Below, in pieces: positions 1 to 7,308 of a stretch of DNA of 44,082 nt; position 1 is the first letter of the stretch; the number at the start of each line of letters is the position of its first letter. The notes under the pieces were generated by a model. That model saw only the letters and a list, made by a program, of their open reading frames with translations, was not told where the DNA came from and did no database searches. This DNA comes from a virus, in the IMG/VR virus record IMGVR_UViG_3300005347_000203, positions 1 to 44,082 of that record; one strand, 5' to 3'. A program made the translations under genes and the position numbers.

Positions 1-1365
1 GTGACCTCGCCCTACCCGCACGGCATCTCGCTCGGCGAGGCGACCCGCACCTGGGGACGCATAGCAGCGCTCAGCTTCGGCGGGCCCGCCGGGCAGATCG
101 CCGTGATGCACCGAATCCTGGTCGAGGAGAAAAGGTGGATCGGCGAGACGCGTTTCCTGCACGCGCTCAACTATTGCATGATGCTGCCCGGTCCCGAGGC
201 ACAGCAACTCGCCATCTATCTCGGCTGGCTGCTTCACCGGACCAGGGGCGGGCTCATCGCGGGCGCGCTGTTCGTGCTGCCCGGGTTCCTCGCCATCCTT
301 GCGCTGAGCTTCGTCTATGTTCTTCTCGGGACAGTGCCGCTGGTCACCGGACTCTTCTTCGGGCTGAAGGCGGCGGTGCTCGCGATCGTCGTGCAGGCGG
401 TGGTGCGCCTCGGCGCGCGCGCGCTGCGCCAACCGGTGATGCGCGCGATCGCGGTGATGGCCTTCCTCGCCATTTTCCTGCTTGATGCCCCCTTCCCGCT
501 GATCGTCCTCGGCGCGGGGCTGACCGGCTGGCTCGGAGGGCGCAGCGGCAACCGCGCCTTCGCCTCAAGTGGCCATGACGACGCACGAGGCTCGCTTTTC
601 GCTGACCGGCACGCCGCGCTCGGGGAAGCGTTGCCCGATCACGCCCGGCCGGGGCTCCGCTGGTCGCTCGGGATCGGCGCCACGATGTTGCTGCTCTGGC
701 TGGGGCCCGTGGCGGCGCTCGTACTGCTGCTCGGACCCGATAATGTCTTTGCCCGTATCGCCGTCTTCTTCGCCGAGCTCGCGATGCTCAGTTTCGGCGG
801 CGCCTATGCAGTGCTTGCTTATGTCGCGCAGGAAGCGGTGCAAACGCTCGGCTGGTTGCGACCGCAGGAGATGCTCGACGGACTGGCTATGGCCGAGACG
901 ACCCCGGGGCCGCTGATCATGGTCGTTCAGTTCGTCGGCTTTCTCGCGGCGTTCCGTCACGCCGGCCCGCTGGAGCCGCTGCTGGCCGCCAGCTTGGGTG
1001 CGGTCCTGACCTGCTGGGTCACCTTCCTCCCCTGCTTCCTCTGGATCTTCGCGGGCGCCCCGTTCATCGAGCGCCTGCGCGGTCATGCCGCACTTTCCGC
1101 CGCGCTGACCGCAATCACCGCCGCCGTGGCCGGCGTGATCCTCGACCTCGCGCTCTGGTTCGCGATCCACACACTCTTCGGTGCGGTCCACACGCTGCGA
1201 TTCGGGCCGATCGCCCTCGATCTGCCGATATGGAGCTCGCTCGATCCCGCCGCCGCGGCGCTGGCAGCCGGCGCCGCCATCGGCTTGTTCCGGTTCAGGC
1301 TCGGGGTCCTTCCCGTGCTTCTCGGCTGCGCCGCGGTCGGCGCGATCTACCGATTGGTCGGCTGA
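1..1365 (+). CDS. chrA: ChrA-family chromate efflux transporter
   Basis: The 454-residue product is an inner-membrane protein of the CHR family, which exports chromate. It shows the two homologous halves of long-chain CHR proteins. The N-terminal half has FGGPAGQIAVMH followed by WIGETRFLHALNYCMMLPGPEAQQ. The C-terminal half repeats the pattern with SFGGAYAVLAYVAQEAV and GLAMAETTPGPLIMVVQFVGF. Hydrophobic segments run along the whole protein. Translation begins with GTG at the first base of the window, so the true start could lie upstream. The gene lies outside the prophage and is the only host gene visible; it ends 58 bases before the tRNA-Gly remnant. Family assignment is secure. Chromate specificity is family knowledge, not seen here. 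Confidence 0.93.
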   Translation: MTSPYPHGISLGEATRTWGRIAALSFGGPAGQIAVMHRILVEEKRWIGETRFLHALNYCMMLPGPEAQQLAIYLGWLLHRTRGGLIAGALFVLPGFLAILALSFVYVLLGTVPLVTGLFFGLKAAVLAIVVQAVVRLGARALRQPVMRAIAVMAFLAIFLLDAPFPLIVLGAGLTGWLGGRSGNRAFASSGHDDARGSLFADRHAALGEALPDHARPGLRWSLGIGATMLLLWLGPVAALVLLLGPDNVFARIAVFFAELAMLSFGGAYAVLAYVAQEAVQTLGWLRPQEMLDGLAMAETTPGPLIMVVQFVGFLAAFRHAGPLEPLLAASLGAVLTCWVTFLPCFLWIFAGAPFIERLRGHAALSAALTAITAAVAGVILDLALWFAIHTLFGAVHTLRFGPIALDLPIWSSLDPAAAALAAGAAIGLFRFRLGVLPVLLGCAAVGAIYRLVG

Positions 1366-1383
1366 GTCCACGAAGGCGGTTGC

Positions 1384-1402
1384 CCGAACCCCCTATGTTC
1401 GG
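1384..1402 (+). terminator. weak hairpin after chrA
   Basis: CCGAAC (1384-1389) can pair with GTTCGG (1397-1402) across a 7-base loop, 18 bases after the chrA stop codon. There is no T-run, so this would be at best an imperfect or Rho-assisted end of the chrA transcript. The rest of the interval between chrA and the tRNA remnant holds nothing else that I recognise. Confidence 0.3.
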
Positions 1403-1423
1403 CTATCAGCCGCGCTCCGGCGA

Positions 1424-1463
1424 GCGGGTATAGCATAGTGGTAATGCTCTAGCCTTCCAAGCT
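1424..1463 (+). other. attL candidate: 5' half of tRNA-Gly(TCC)
   Basis: The 40 bases from GCGGGTATAGCATAGTGG to CTTCCAAGCT match the 5' half of an alphaproteobacterial glycine tRNA. The half acceptor stem GCGGGTA, a D-arm with GCAT/ATGC, and an anticodon arm with loop CTTCCAA (anticodon TCC at 1456-1458) are all present. After GCT at 1461-1463 the sequence leaves the tRNA consensus: the second half of the anticodon stem is cut to three pairs, and no T-arm, acceptor 3' strand or CCA follows. I read this as the host-phage junction left by the tyrosine integrase, with crossover in the anticodon arm. Confidence 0.72.
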
Positions 1464-1476
1464 CCCGCGAATGACG

Positions 1477-1521
1477 GATTTCCGGGCCTTTCGCTGTAAA
1501 ACGCCCCGATTTCCGGCCCTT
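1477..1521 (+). repeat. 14-bp direct repeats next to attL, possible integrase arm sites
   Basis: GATTTCCGGGCCTT (1477-1490) and GATTTCCGGCCCTT (1508-1521) are nearly identical, in the same orientation, and begin 31 bases apart. They lie just inside the prophage, 14 and 45 bases from the tRNA junction. Tyrosine integrases of lambda type bind short arm-type direct repeats beside the core, and the placement fits that role. No protein-coding explanation was seen, because the first credible start codon is further on at 1607. Confidence 0.45.
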
Positions 1522-1606
1522 GCCGATCAATAGCTTAGCAGCAGCCGGTAAAACGATCGGTGTCGAATCTCTGGAATTTTGTTCTTGTTGCGTTCACGGT
1601 GAGCGA

Positions 1607-1963
1607 ATGTCTCAGCGCGTCGTCTCGACCATGACCGATCTTTGCGAATTGCACGGCGGCGGATGGATGCTGATCCGCTGCGCGAACGGGCTGTGTAAGC
1701 GCATGCGCGTGTTCGAGGTTCGCGAAATCCGCGATCACTGGCGGAAACGCCGCTGGTCCGATCGGTGGAAGGACGTTCCTGAGCATTTCCGCTGCGCGCT
1801 TTGCGGCTCCCGGCCGCAGCATCCCGAATGGATCGCCTCGCGCAGGGATATCGGCGCAGTGGGCGCGGCCGAGGCATACCTCGCGCCCCACGGGATCGAC
1901 CCACGCGCATGGGCGCTGGCCGGCCCCGATGATCGCGAACGGCTGATCAAGGCCAGACGCTGA
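1607..1963 (+). CDS. small cysteine-rich zinc-ribbon-like protein
   Basis: The product from the ATG at 1607 has 118 residues. It begins MSQRVVSTMTDLCELHGG and carries a CANGLC pair followed about 45 residues later by CALC, the spacing expected of a four-cysteine zinc ribbon. Basic stretches such as HWRKRRW suggest nucleic-acid contact, but no specific family is recognised. A TTG at 1520 in the same frame would add 29 residues of unlikely composition and would run through the att-proximal repeats, so I prefer the ATG, although its ribosome site is weak. It is the first gene inside attL, transcribed toward and overlapping by 17 bases the end of the leftward late operon. Lysogenically expressed cargo is possible. 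Confidence 0.6.
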   Translation: MSQRVVSTMTDLCELHGGGWMLIRCANGLCKRMRVFEVREIRDHWRKRRWSDRWKDVPEHFRCALCGSRPQHPEWIASRRDIGAVGAAEAYLAPHGIDPRAWALAGPDDRERLIKARR

Positions 1964-2234
1964 GCGACCGTAGCCATCCGATGACGCCGGATCGTCGCCG
2001 GATGGCCTGCCACCCGGCGAGATCACGTTCGATAGTCCGCCGACTTTCCTCGCCGCCGCCCTCCCGCTCGCAATCGTCGAGTTCCTGTTCGAGGCCGGCG
2101 ATATGCAGATCGATGACGTGGCGGGGCGGATCACCCGATCGCCGCCTCGGCCGATCCCACCACCATTGGAACCCGAGGACGGCGCCGAACATCAGGACGG
2201 GCATGATCAGCAGGACGAGCAATCCCGTTGGCAC
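1947..2234 (-). CDS. small single-pass membrane protein, end of late operon
   Basis: The 95-residue product has an N-terminal hydrophobic segment (roughly residues 4-23, LLVLLIMPVLMFGAVLGFQW) followed by basic residues. A charged, probably helical tail follows (LEQELDDCEREGGGEESRR). This anchor-plus-helix plan resembles inner-membrane spanins and small phage accessory proteins, but no family motif is present, so the function is unknown. The start used is GTG at 2234, nine bases after the SGNH gene; an in-frame ATG 10 codons later would shorten the membrane segment. It is the last gene of the leftward series. Confidence 0.55.
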   Translation of the reverse strand: MPTGLLVLLIMPVLMFGAVLGFQWWWDRPRRRSGDPPRHVIDLHIAGLEQELDDCEREGGGEESRRTIERDLAGWQAIRRRSGVIGWLRSLSVWP

Positions 2235-2243
2235 TAGGCGCGC

Positions 2244-4130
2244 CTAGTTCAGATATTCGGGATAGGTCGACTTGTAGAGGCTCATCCTCGACAGTTTCAC
2301 CGTGAAATTCATCGTCCCGGCAGCGTACTTGACCTGCAAGCCTATCGTTCCGCTGGACATGGTGACTCCGGCAGCTTTAGCAGGACGTAAATCTATTACC
2401 GGCGTCAAATGCCAAAGATCGGAATAACTATTGTCTAGTGAGGTGCGCAACGAGTAGTCACCAGACGCTGCCGCTTGGCTACTTACCTGTTGTGTATAGT
2501 TTCCATTAGACATCGTAATTGAGGGAAACAGATTAACAGCTGACAAAGGCTGAGGACCTGAAGAAACATCAAGCGACACTTTGGCGCTGGCGCGCAGCAA
2601 CGAAACTGTATCGCCATCCGCCGCCGCGATCATTGCATTGACAACTGAGGCATTGATCGACTGACGAATCGTAACCGTTCCCGAGCTTGCGGCTGTGCCG
2701 GAAAAGGTGAGCGTCATGGCGTTGCCGTTGCCGTCTGGCTCGGGCGATACCGAAAAGCTAATCTGCATCCCGGACCCGCCACCATTTATTGTGGTTGAGG
2801 CGGGCACGAGAGCAGTATTGAAGGTCGTAGGTGTGGAAACATCACCGGGAGAGCTATTCAAATTGTATGTACCTACTCCTCCACTCCCCGTTCCAAGGCT
2901 CGAAATTCTTGGCTCTGTCGCGGCCGCGGTATTCGTCAGCGTCTGGTTGACAGCTATGGTCCCGGCCTCAACGCTAGTCACTGTGAGAACACTACCGGCG
3001 ATCGTTCCGGTGAAAACTGCCCCATTAGTGCCGTCCGTCCTCGTAATGAGTGCCGAACAATTAGTAATCGACCCAAGGCTGCCGGGATCTGCGAAAAGCT
3101 GATTGGGAATGAAGGTCCGCGACGACGCGTTCGCCGTCGTCACCGGCTCATTATAGTCGGGGCTCTTAAGTAGCGGGACGATGCGATTTGCAACGATTTG
3201 CGAAATGCGGCGCGCACCCGTCGGCATCTGATGAACGCCATCCTCCAATATGCCCTGAAGATTACGCCAAAGCGCCGCATCTGACGGATTTGCGCTGAGC
3301 AGCAGCGGCGATGTGAGCGTTTCGACCGCCACGATGCGCGGATTGGCGTTCGGGCTTCCGCTGTCATAACTGAATGATTTTAGCCAGGTCGACCAGCCCT
3401 TCCACTCGGCCGCCGCCGCGGCATCGGTGATCAGGTAGGATGCGAAGGTCGTGCCATCATCCTTGATGCCGTTCGGAACCTCGCTCAACACGATGATCGT
3501 CTTCGGCAGGCCATTGTAGAGCGGCAACGGCCCGCTGTGCGTCAGAACACCGTCGGATTTTCGATATAGGTTGATGCTGAAGGTAGGATCGGTCAGCGCC
3601 TTGAACACAGCGGCGGTCGCCGCCCGAGCATCGCCGGTCGCCGAGAGTTGGGTGCTCGAACCGCTCGTGGCCATATTGTTGACGCCGCCCCAGAAGACGA
3701 CGATCGCCGACGGCGACGCCGCGATTTGGAGCAAGCCAGTGTTCGGATCGGTCGATCCGCCACCGCCATTCGCGCGCGGGTTCGAATAAAAGGGCAACGT
3801 GCTCGATGGTGACGGCCCGGAGCCCCCGACGCCAAACTGCCGGGACGCGCCGGCGCGGAGCCGGTTGCCGGAAAGCATCGGTAGCCAGCCATCCAGCCCG
3901 CGAGTGTTCGGGGTGTCGAAAACAGCGGAGGTGCCCGTCGCGCCCGAGCGCTGGCCACCATAGGCCGTCCGGCTGTCGCCGAAGAAAGCCAAATCGTAAT
4001 TGTAAGGCTGGAGAAAAACCGGCGCCTTGGCACCCAGGATCGCCGCCCGCACGGCCGGCGACTGTGCCGAGGCGGGTGCGACGATCTGGGCGGCGACCAG
4101 GAACGCGAGAAGAAGCTTGCGCCAGATCAT
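2244..4130 (-). CDS. exported SGNH-hydrolase-like protein with tail-fibre-type C-terminus
   Basis: The 628-residue product starts with a Sec signal peptide ending in PASAQS near residue 23. Residues 45-310 carry SGNH/GDSL esterase landmarks: FFGDSRTAYG with Ser53, a glycine-rich block GVGGSG near 100-105, FWGGVNNMA near 147-154, and DGVH at 297-300 giving the Asp/His pair. Such enzymes remove acyl groups from surface sugars or lipids. The C-terminal 300 residues are Ser/Thr/Gly-rich beta-type sequence. One part (AVFTGTIAGSVLTV, then GTGSGGVGTYNL) is a repeat common in phage tail fibres. Base composition is visibly AT-richer over this C-terminal part (about 2260-3150), suggesting separate ancestry. 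A TGA-C-ATG junction couples it to the upstream gene. The substrate is unknown. Confidence 0.72.
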   Translation of the reverse strand: MIWRKLLLAFLVAAQIVAPASAQSPAVRAAILGAKAPVFLQPYNYDLAFFGDSRTAYGGQRSGATGTSAVFDTPNTRGLDGWLPMLSGNRLRAGASRQFGVGGSGPSPSSTLPFYSNPRANGGGGSTDPNTGLLQIAASPSAIVVFWGGVNNMATSGSSTQLSATGDARAATAAVFKALTDPTFSINLYRKSDGVLTHSGPLPLYNGLPKTIIVLSEVPNGIKDDGTTFASYLITDAAAAAEWKGWSTWLKSFSYDSGSPNANPRIVAVETLTSPLLLSANPSDAALWRNLQGILEDGVHQMPTGARRISQIVANRIVPLLKSPDYNEPVTTANASSRTFIPNQLFADPGSLGSITNCSALITRTDGTNGAVFTGTIAGSVLTVTSVEAGTIAVNQTLTNTAAATEPRISSLGTGSGGVGTYNLNSSPGDVSTPTTFNTALVPASTTINGGGSGMQISFSVSPEPDGNGNAMTLTFSGTAASSGTVTIRQSINASVVNAMIAAADGDTVSLLRASAKVSLDVSSGPQPLSAVNLFPSITMSNGNYTQQVSSQAAASGDYSLRTSLDNSYSDLWHLTPVIDLRPAKAAGVTMSSGTIGLQVKYAAGTMNFTVKLSRMSLYKSTYPEYLN

Positions 4131-4131
4131 G

Positions 4132-5076
4132 TCAGTTCACCAGCGCTTCGAGGACGATCGTATGGACCTTCGCGCCTTGCGGCGTGATCGCCTCATTCGC
4201 GACGAGCAGCCCGTAGATCACGCTCGTGCCGGTCGCGCAGTCATAATTGATCTCGCTGCCGGCCGAGGGCGTGCCCACGCCCTTTTCCATCGGATCGCTG
4301 AAATGCTGGTCGAGCGTAACGGAGATCTGACCGAGATAATTGCTTTCGGTGGTCAGCCATGCGCCATTGTCGCCGTTGGTGCTGGTCGGGCTGTCCTTAT
4401 AGAGCTTGAGGATCACACCCTTCGCCGCGAAGCCAGTATCGGTCGTCTTGATCCGCGCGCGGCGGATCATGCCGGTGCCGGCATTGACCCGGCATACCGT
4501 GAACGACATCGGCGTGACGCTGCCGGCGGTCGCATTGTTGGCGATCAGGTCGCCCGAGGCATAGGCGGTCGTGCCGGCCGGCGTCGTGAAGTTCGAGCTG
4601 GCGATGATCGTCTTGCCGCCGATCTCGCCGACATGGTTTTCGCCGGCCCCGAGCGCGCCGCCCGCCTGGAAGGGCGAGCCGAGGGCGGTGATCAGGTCGC
4701 CGTCGCGAACCCGGCCCTCGCCCTTGTTGGTGCAGTTCCACGCGATATTGTCGCCATCGGCGCTAACCTCCGCGGCCGTCAGCGTATCGCGGCGACGGCA
4801 GATGATCTGCCCGCCGATCGGATTCGCGGCCGAGGCCGCATCCTCGGTATATTCGGTCCCGGCACTGCCACCGCCGCCACCGCCGCCCGTGACGGGCAGC
4901 GGGTTGCTCGCACTCACCGGCACCGAAAGTCCGGCGCCATTGTCAAAAACGATCGCTTGGCTCGGGATCTTGCCGGCCGGCGCGACGATAGCCTTGCCCG
5001 TGACATCGGCGGTCAGGGCGATGGCAGGCGTCAGCAGGGCGAGCAGCGCGAACGCCGCCCAAAGGGTCTTTTTCAT
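4132..5076 (-). CDS. virion-like protein with Sec signal peptide
   Basis: The 314-residue product begins MKKTLWAAFALLALLTPAIA, a clear Sec signal peptide. A Gly-rich linker lies near residues 65-72. The C-terminal 170 residues (YASGDLIANNATAGSVTPMS, then MIRRARIKT, LYKDSPTSTNGDNGAWLTT and SEINYDCA) match a beta-rich family that I know as uncharacterised structural proteins in many phages. The signal peptide on a virion-type protein is unusual. The start is supported by GGAGGACATC before ATG. It sits between the lysis genes and the SGNH gene, and the two exported proteins may act together at the cell surface. No enzymatic motif is visible. Confidence 0.65.
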   Translation of the reverse strand: MKKTLWAAFALLALLTPAIALTADVTGKAIVAPAGKIPSQAIVFDNGAGLSVPVSASNPLPVTGGGGGGGSAGTEYTEDAASAANPIGGQIICRRRDTLTAAEVSADGDNIAWNCTNKGEGRVRDGDLITALGSPFQAGGALGAGENHVGEIGGKTIIASSNFTTPAGTTAYASGDLIANNATAGSVTPMSFTVCRVNAGTGMIRRARIKTTDTGFAAKGVILKLYKDSPTSTNGDNGAWLTTESNYLGQISVTLDQHFSDPMEKGVGTPSAGSEINYDCATGTSVIYGLLVANEAITPQGAKVHTIVLEALVN

Positions 5077-5100
5077 GATGTCCTCCGGGTTTGGCTGGGT

Positions 5101-5310
5101 TCAGCCGTTCAATCGATCGCTCGCTGCATCGAGCCGGTCATCAAGGGCGACACCCTCGGCGCGCAGCGCATCCCATTCGTCGGGCGTCGGATCTCGGCCC
5201 TCGGCCTTCATCGTCCGCACGGCCGCGACATGGACCTGATAGCGCTCGAAGGTGAGCGTGCCGGCGACGAACAGGTCGAACAGCTGGAGCAACAGCTTGG
5301 CGTAATCCAT
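5101..5310 (-). CDS. small acidic phage protein, unknown function
   Basis: The 69-residue product begins MDYAKLLLQLFDLFVAGTL and ends with an acidic helix (EWDALRAEGVALDDRLDAAS). No family is recognised. It follows the holin-like gene with a single base between stop and start (TGAAATG arrangement), so it is translationally coupled and probably a lysis or virion accessory protein. No membrane segment is convincing, although residues 5-20 are amphipathic. Confidence 0.6.
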   Translation of the reverse strand: MDYAKLLLQLFDLFVAGTLTFERYQVHVAAVRTMKAEGRDPTPDEWDALRAEGVALDDRLDAASDRLNG

Positions 5311-5311
5311 T

Positions 5312-6037
5312 TCAGCGCCCTCCCGTTTCGCTGAGGATCTGCGTCGCGGCCGATCGCAGCGCGATCGCGGCGCTGCTCAGACTCGCGGGCGTGAAGCTGA
5401 AGGCCGAACACGGCACCGGCCCGGCGCCAAGGTCGACCGATGGCCTGCCAGCCAGTCGGCAGGCGGCATAGGCGTCGACATATTGGACGCTCGGCCGCGC
5501 GACGTTGCGGATCCGCACGAGCGCCGCCACCGCCGCCGGGCTCGCGGCCGGCCCCTCGGCATAGGCGACGGCCGCCATATGCGCGACCTCATAGCCGCTG
5601 CGCGCCTCGAACAGCCGCTGTGCCGGCGTGCCCGCCCCCATGGTCGCGCAGCTCGTGACGAACAGTCCGGCCGCGATCATCGCCAGATATTTGAGCGGGC
5701 CGTGCGCCTTGATCTGGGCAAACTGATCGTCGACCAGCTGCGCCAGCTGCCGCTTCTGCACTTCGTTGCGCCAGGTCCGCCACAGCGAGCTGAGCGAACC
5801 GATGATGCCGGCGATCGCCGTGGCGGCGAGCAGCGCCTCGTCACCCTGCAACGCGGCGATGAAGCCGTTCAGATCGCGCTTCCAGCCCAGCGCCACCAGC
5901 AGGCCGATGAAGCCGATCGCGATCGCGACCTGACGGAAAAAGTTCATGATCATCGGCACGAGCGAAGTCGGCTGCACCCTGATCGGCGCATCGGGCCGGT
6001 CGACGGCGTCGCCGACGCCATCCTGCAAATAGGCCAT
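5312..6037 (-). CDS. holin-like membrane domain fused to a lipoprotein-like domain
   Basis: The 241-residue product combines two parts. Residues 1-110 contain two hydrophobic segments (about 35-52, VAIAIGFIGLLVALGW, and 69-88) and a charged helix, as in small phage holins. Residues 114-130 (LKYLAMIAAGLFVTSC) look exactly like a lipoprotein signal with lipobox LFVTSC, followed by 111 residues resembling phage lipoproteins. An internal ATG (residue 120, position 5680) could start the second part alone, but no ribosome site precedes it. The protein lies directly downstream of the endolysin. A holin or spanin role is inferred from location and topology only. Confidence 0.6.
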   Translation of the reverse strand: MAYLQDGVGDAVDRPDAPIRVQPTSLVPMIMNFFRQVAIAIGFIGLLVALGWKRDLNGFIAALQGDEALLAATAIAGIIGSLSSLWRTWRNEVQKRQLAQLVDDQFAQIKAHGPLKYLAMIAAGLFVTSCATMGAGTPAQRLFEARSGYEVAHMAAVAYAEGPAASPAAVAALVRIRNVARPSVQYVDAYAACRLAGRPSVDLGAGPVPCSAFSFTPASLSSAAIALRSAATQILSETGGR

Positions 6038-6064
6038 TGGCTTTCCCTTTCTGGGTTTGGAAGG

Positions 6065-6793
6065 TCAGATCAGCACGACGTCGAGCCGGTCGCGGCGCCG
6101 GATCCGGCTGCAGACCTTGAAGCCCTCGCGGCTCCCGGCGTCGTTGGTATTGCCCTCGATCGTCGAGAAGGTCTCGGCGTCGAGATCGATGATGATTCCG
6201 GTGTGGATCCAGTCGCCCTTGCGCGCGCCCGGCATGAGGAAGACGCAGCCCGGTGCCGCCTCGCTCGATGTACCGCCCACCAGCTTGCCAGCGTCACGCG
6301 CCCGGCCGCCCATCACGTCGCAGCTATAGGTTCGGATGAGATGCCCGCTCAGCTTCCCGCCCAGCGCGGCCGCCGCCTGGGCGAGCACGCTGGTGACGAA
6401 GCCCATGCACCACGGCCAATCCGGCCCCTCATGCCCGTCCATATAATGGCGCACCCACGGCCCCGCATTCTGCCCGCCGATTTCGATCGGTCGCGGCGCC
6501 ATATTCTGCACGGCAGTGCCGACGATCGCGTCGGCGAGGCTATTACCGGTCATGGTCGGCCTGATCGCCCGCAGCAGCGGCTGCGCCAGCGCATCCATCA
6601 GCGCCTGGTCGACGGCGATCGCCCCGTTGCGGAAGCGATCGAGCCCCTTCGCCGTCGCCGGCCCCCAATCGCCGTCGACCGTCACGATGATGCCGTTCAC
6701 GTTCAGATATTCCTGAACCAGCTTGGCGCCGGCACTTATGCCGCGGCCGATCGGAGACGAGACCGTCAGCTCCTTTTTGAGCCGCGCGTTCAT
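6065..6793 (-). CDS. endolysin with peptidoglycan-binding and CHAP-like domains
   Basis: The 242-residue product has an N-terminal peptidoglycan-binding-like region (residues 24-60, VQEYLNVNG and VDGDWGPATAKGLDRF). The C-terminal catalytic domain has WPWCMGF with Cys129, DWIHTGI with His197, and IEGNTND with a polar residue near 213-215. This is the Cys-His-polar arrangement of CHAP/NlpC-type cell-wall hydrolases. There is no signal peptide, so release would depend on a holin. The start overlaps the upstream coiled-coil gene by four bases. Cleavage of peptidoglycan peptide bonds is the family activity; the exact bond is not evident. Confidence 0.82.
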   Translation of the reverse strand: MNARLKKELTVSSPIGRGISAGAKLVQEYLNVNGIIVTVDGDWGPATAKGLDRFRNGAIAVDQALMDALAQPLLRAIRPTMTGNSLADAIVGTAVQNMAPRPIEIGGQNAGPWVRHYMDGHEGPDWPWCMGFVTSVLAQAAAALGGKLSGHLIRTYSCDVMGGRARDAGKLVGGTSSEAAPGCVFLMPGARKGDWIHTGIIIDLDAETFSTIEGNTNDAGSREGFKVCSRIRRRDRLDVVLI

Positions 6794-7239
6794 GCCTTCT
6801 CTCCCTCGATATCGCCGATGACGTGCTTGCTGCTGGCCACCTTCTGCGCGGACTGGCGCAGGTCACCGATTTCCGGCCGCATCCGCCGCAGAAAGGCCTT
6901 CGCGCGCCGCTCGGCCGCACGATGCTCGATCTCCCCCTCGGCGTGCAGCAGCGCGTGGATATGATCGAGCGCCTCTTCTAGATGCGCGACCCGGATGCTG
7001 ATCGGCCGCAGCTCGCTTACCTCGGTGCGCAGATCGCTCAGTTCCTCGCGCGCCGCTTCGAGCAGATCGAAGGTCAGCCGGTCGCGATGTTCCTCCAGCT
7101 TGACATCGGAGAAGCGATCGGCGCGCCGATCGCGCGCGCGTTCCCTGAACCATCCGCCCACGGCCTGAAAGAGAAGCGTCCCGCCGCCACCCGTCAGGGC
7201 GGCTACCGACAGTTCGAACACCCCATTGCTCCCCAACAT
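6790..7239 (-). CDS. membrane-anchored coiled-coil protein of the lysis cassette
   Basis: The 149-residue product has a hydrophobic N-terminus (residues 7-28, VFELSVAALTGGGGTLLFQA) followed by a strongly basic stretch (RERARDRRADR). A long, heptad-like helix runs to about residue 120 (LLEAAREELSDLRTEVSELR). An inner-membrane spanin or holin-associated protein would look like this, but no family signature settles it. It is the first gene of the lysis block and overlaps the endolysin by ATGA. Its start codon lies only 22 bases after a strong terminator hairpin. Confidence 0.6.
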   Translation of the reverse strand: MLGSNGVFELSVAALTGGGGTLLFQAVGGWFRERARDRRADRFSDVKLEEHRDRLTFDLLEAAREELSDLRTEVSELRPISIRVAHLEEALDHIHALLHAEGEIEHRAAERRAKAFLRRMRPEIGDLRQSAQKVASSKHVIGDIEGEKA

Positions 7240-7260
7240 CCACGATCTCCGGCAGGCATT

Positions 7261-7282
7261 AAAAAACCCGCTCAGAGGCGGG
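7261..7282 (-). terminator. intrinsic terminator before the lysis cassette
   Basis: On the minus strand CCCGC-CTCTGA-GCGGG is followed by TTTTTT (7261-7266). It stands after the DUF4376 gene and 22 bases before the start codon at 7239. A promoter for the lysis genes therefore does not fit between them. Confidence 0.8.
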
Positions 7283-7308
7283 CGAATGGGTCAGCGATCA
7301 CGCGGCCG

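Noticed and set aside
1424-1468. Short tRNA-like fold without T-arm, because GCGGG at 1424 can pair with CCCGC at 1464
   Set aside because: The pairing is five bases of simple GC sequence and the anticodon stem is broken; truncation by integration explains it better.
4027-5334. Long rightward open frames (for example 435 codons) antisense to the tail and lysis genes
   Set aside because: High GC leaves antisense frames open; products are Arg/Ala-rich without motifs and oppose confirmed genes.
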